Part shown: piece after piece, positions 62,517 through 64,000 of the stretch
How the letters are laid out: every line of letters begins with the position of its first letter
Position numbering within the stretch: position 1 is the stretch's first letter
Origin: Variovorax fucosicus
GTDB lineage: Bacteria > Pseudomonadota > Gammaproteobacteria > Burkholderiales > Burkholderiaceae_C
Reading direction: 5' to 3'
Length of the DNA stretch: 64,000 nt
Assembly: GCF_030316825.1 (NCBI RefSeq)
Contig: NZ_JASZYU010000004.1
Coordinates: forward strand, 1 to 64,000
Position numbers and translations under genes: made by a program
Notes under the pieces: generated by a model
What the model was told of the DNA's origin: nothing
The model's database searches: none
What the model saw: the letters and a program-made list of their open reading frames with translations, nothing else

Positions 62517-63246
62517 ACCGATGGTGCCGGACTGGCCGGCGCCGGCCGGCGTCCAGGCCGCCTGCAGCACGCGCACCGGGGGCGTTTCGCAGGGCCGCTA
62601 CGAGAGCCTGAACCTCGGCGACCATGTCGGCGACGAGCCCGCGGCGGTGGCCGCGAACCGGCGCCGATGGCAGGCCGCGCTGGGCGTGCGCCCGGTGTTC
62701 CTGCAGCAGGTGCATGGCGTCGCAGTGCGCCGGCTCGACGCCACGAGCGCGGATGGCGAGACCGCCGATGCGTGCTTCAGCACGGAGTCCGGCATCGCTT
62801 GCACGATCATGGTGGCCGACTGCCTGCCGGTACTGTTCACCGACGTCGAAGGGCGCCAGGTGGCGGCGGCGCATGCCGGCTGGCGAGGGCTGGCGGCCGG
62901 GGTGCTCGAGCAGACACTGGCATCGTTCGGGTCGGTCGAAGTTATGGCCTGGCTGGGCCCGTGCATCGGCCCGAAGGCATTCGAGGTCGGTGCCGAAGTC
63001 AAGGCAGCGTTCGAGGCGCAGAACCCGTCGAGCGCCGCCTGCTTCCGGCCGGGCGGCAAAGGCGACAAATGGCTGGCCGATTTGCCCGCGCTCGCGCGCC
63101 AGCGGCTGGCCGCCCGGGGCGTGGCCGAGATCTACGGCAACGATGGCAGCGATGCGTGGTGCACTGTCGGCAACCCGTCACGGTTCTTTTCGCACCGGCG
63201 CGACGGTGTCAGTGGGAGGCTCGCCGCCTGCATCTGGAAGGCCTGA
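62503..63246 (+). CDS. pgeF: Peptidoglycan editing factor PgeF (YfiH/laccase-domain)
   Basis: A 247-residue multicopper-polyphenol-oxidase-fold protein with STRTGGVSQGRYESLNLG, VADCLPVLFTD, HAGWRGLAAGV and the C-terminal FFSHRRDGVSGR. Family members remove misincorporated residues from peptidoglycan precursors and have purine nucleosidase activity. Start ATG 62503 lies inside the end of maiA. Its 3' end overlaps the convergent small-protein gene by 69 bp. Confidence 0.9.
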   Translation: MPKPEPMVPDWPAPAGVQAACSTRTGGVSQGRYESLNLGDHVGDEPAAVAANRRRWQAALGVRPVFLQQVHGVAVRRLDATSADGETADACFSTESGIACTIMVADCLPVLFTDVEGRQVAAAHAGWRGLAAGVLEQTLASFGSVEVMAWLGPCIGPKAFEVGAEVKAAFEAQNPSSAACFRPGGKGDKWLADLPALARQRLAARGVAEIYGNDGSDAWCTVGNPSRFFSHRRDGVSGRLAACIWKA

Positions 63247-63480
63247 TTTTTCGGCCGCGGCGCGCCGCGCAGCCTCCTGCGCCGCCAGCTCGCGCTCTTT
63301 CACGGCGCGCCGCCGCCCTGGCGCGCCGAGCAGGTACACCACCAGCGCCACCGGTGCCAGCCCGTACAGCAGAAAGGTGATGATGGCGCCCAGCACGGTG
63401 CCGTTGCTGGCGGTAGCTTCGGCGACGGCCATCATCACGACGACGTAGAGCCAGCCGATGACGATCAGGTGCACGAACAT
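63178..63480 (-). CDS. Small two-helix membrane protein
   Basis: A 100-residue protein. Hydrophobic segments at about 1-20 and 31-50 (FVHLIVIGWLYVVVMMAVA, then FLLYGLAPVALVVYLLG) are followed by a charged Ala-rich tail that continues into the part overlapping pgeF. It resembles unnamed small proteins common next to pgeF/phaC in Comamonadaceae. The function is unknown. Confidence 0.75.
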   Translation of the reverse strand: MFVHLIVIGWLYVVVMMAVAEATASNGTVLGAIITFLLYGLAPVALVVYLLGAPGRRRAVKERELAAQEAARRAAAEKSGLPDAGGEPPTDTVAPVRKEP

Positions 63481-63608
63481 GTGAGGGGCTGTGAATGGAG
63501 GAGAACCCGCGGGCGAGTGCGGGTAGGATGACCGGCGCGCTGGAACTTGCGCTGTCGAATGCAGGATACTCAAAATCCGTCCGGGCTTTCCGGGCCGCCG
63601 AAGGAGAC

Positions 63609-64000
63609 ATGATGAAACCACAAGCCGCCACCGCCGACGCGTTCGCGTCCATGCAGCAGGCGCTGACTCAGGGCTGGAGCAAGGCGCTGGAATCGTTCCA
63701 GTCGGCCGGCATGGGCGGTGTGTCGACGCCCGGCATGCCGATGGAGCTGCCCCAGTTCAGCCTGCAGCCCGAGAAGCTGCAGGCGCTGCAGCAGCAATAC
63801 GTGGAAGAGGCTTCCGAACTCTGGCGCCAGGGCTTCACCAAGCCGCCCGCTGCCGACAAGCGCTTTGCCGCCGAGGCCTGGGGCAGCAACCCGGTGTCGG
63901 CGTTTTCGGCCGCGGTCTACCTGCTCAACGCCCGCACGCTGATGGGCATGGCCGAGGCGGTCGAAGCCGATCCCAAGACCAAGGCCCGGCTGCGCTTCGC
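63609..64000 (+). CDS. phaC: Class I poly(3-hydroxyalkanoate) synthase, 5' part
   Basis: The first 130 residues of PhaC, cut by the window edge. The N-terminal domain shows RFAAEAWGSNPVSAFSAAVY, LLNARTLMGMAEAVEADPK, typical of class I synthases. An AAGGAGAC site stands just before the ATG. The catalytic domain lies outside. It would polymerise hydroxyacyl-CoA to storage polymer. Confidence 0.9.
   Translation, partial: MMKPQAATADAFASMQQALTQGWSKALESFQSAGMGGVSTPGMPMELPQFSLQPEKLQALQQQYVEEASELWRQGFTKPPAADKRFAAEAWGSNPVSAFSAAVYLLNARTLMGMAEAVEADPKTKARLRF

Overview
The window reads as a beta-proteobacterial chromosome of the Burkholderiales, most likely Comamonadaceae and Variovorax-like. The basis is very high G+C, the maiA / FAHD / creA / pgeF / phaC neighbourhood at the right end, and protein families typical of that group. 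The genus is an inference from gene content, not from a marker gene.

Region 1 (1-20284) is one end of an integrative and conjugative element. It opens with the last mating-pair genes (trbG partial, trbI, DUF2274) and ends with an AlpA-type regulator, a P4-type tyrosine integrase and a 49-nt 3' fragment of tRNA-Asp(GTC), which marks the integration site. The cargo between them holds a minus-strand operon: peptide-type ABC importer, gamma-glutamyltransferase-like enzyme and diaminopropionate ammonia-lyase-like enzyme. It also holds an Lrp regulator and a TetR-SDR-MDR oxidoreductase group. The cargo is visibly decaying. There are remnants of an alpha/beta hydrolase, a fused MDR/SDR copy, a Bug-type binding protein, a RidA protein, two further Lrp genes, an SDR with a frameshift and a second GGT.

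Region 2 (20285-28161) begins with a strong terminator behind the tRNA fragment. It carries an unusual set of three predicted envelope proteins: a lipoprotein alpha/beta hydrolase, divergent from a membrane-anchored CHAT-like protein whose gene overlaps that of a secreted metallophosphoesterase. A cystathionine beta-lyase-like gene and about 900 bp of gene debris follow.

Region 3 (28162-57608) is a large catabolic island. A zinc alcohol dehydrogenase is followed by an opine-dehydrogenase-like / 3-hydroxyacyl-CoA dehydrogenase / alpha/beta-hydrolase-fold operon. A MarR repressor then diverges from a long plus-strand cluster: indolepyruvate oxidoreductase IorAB, a flavin/2Fe-2S reductase, two Rieske oxygenases, two acyl-CoA ligases, a thiolase-fold protein without its nucleophilic cysteine, a DUF35-SDR fusion, an isatin-hydrolase-like cyclase, SDRs, three paralogous binding proteins with a Liv-type ABC importer, a second MarR and a thioesterase. 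The content matches the iad-like auxin (indole-3-acetate) degradation loci known from Variovorax. A consistent reading is uptake, ring oxidation to a dioxindole-3-acetate, CoA activation, retro-aldol release of acetyl-CoA to give isatin, and hydrolysis toward isatinate and anthranilate. The retro-aldol step is my inference and is the most interesting hypothesis in the window.

Region 4 (57609-64000) looks like ordinary core genome: a degenerate LytM lipoprotein, an ABC exporter-type protein, CreA, a zinc-ribbon NUDIX hydrolase, FAHD, maleylacetoacetate isomerase, PgeF, a small membrane protein and the start of a class I PHA synthase.
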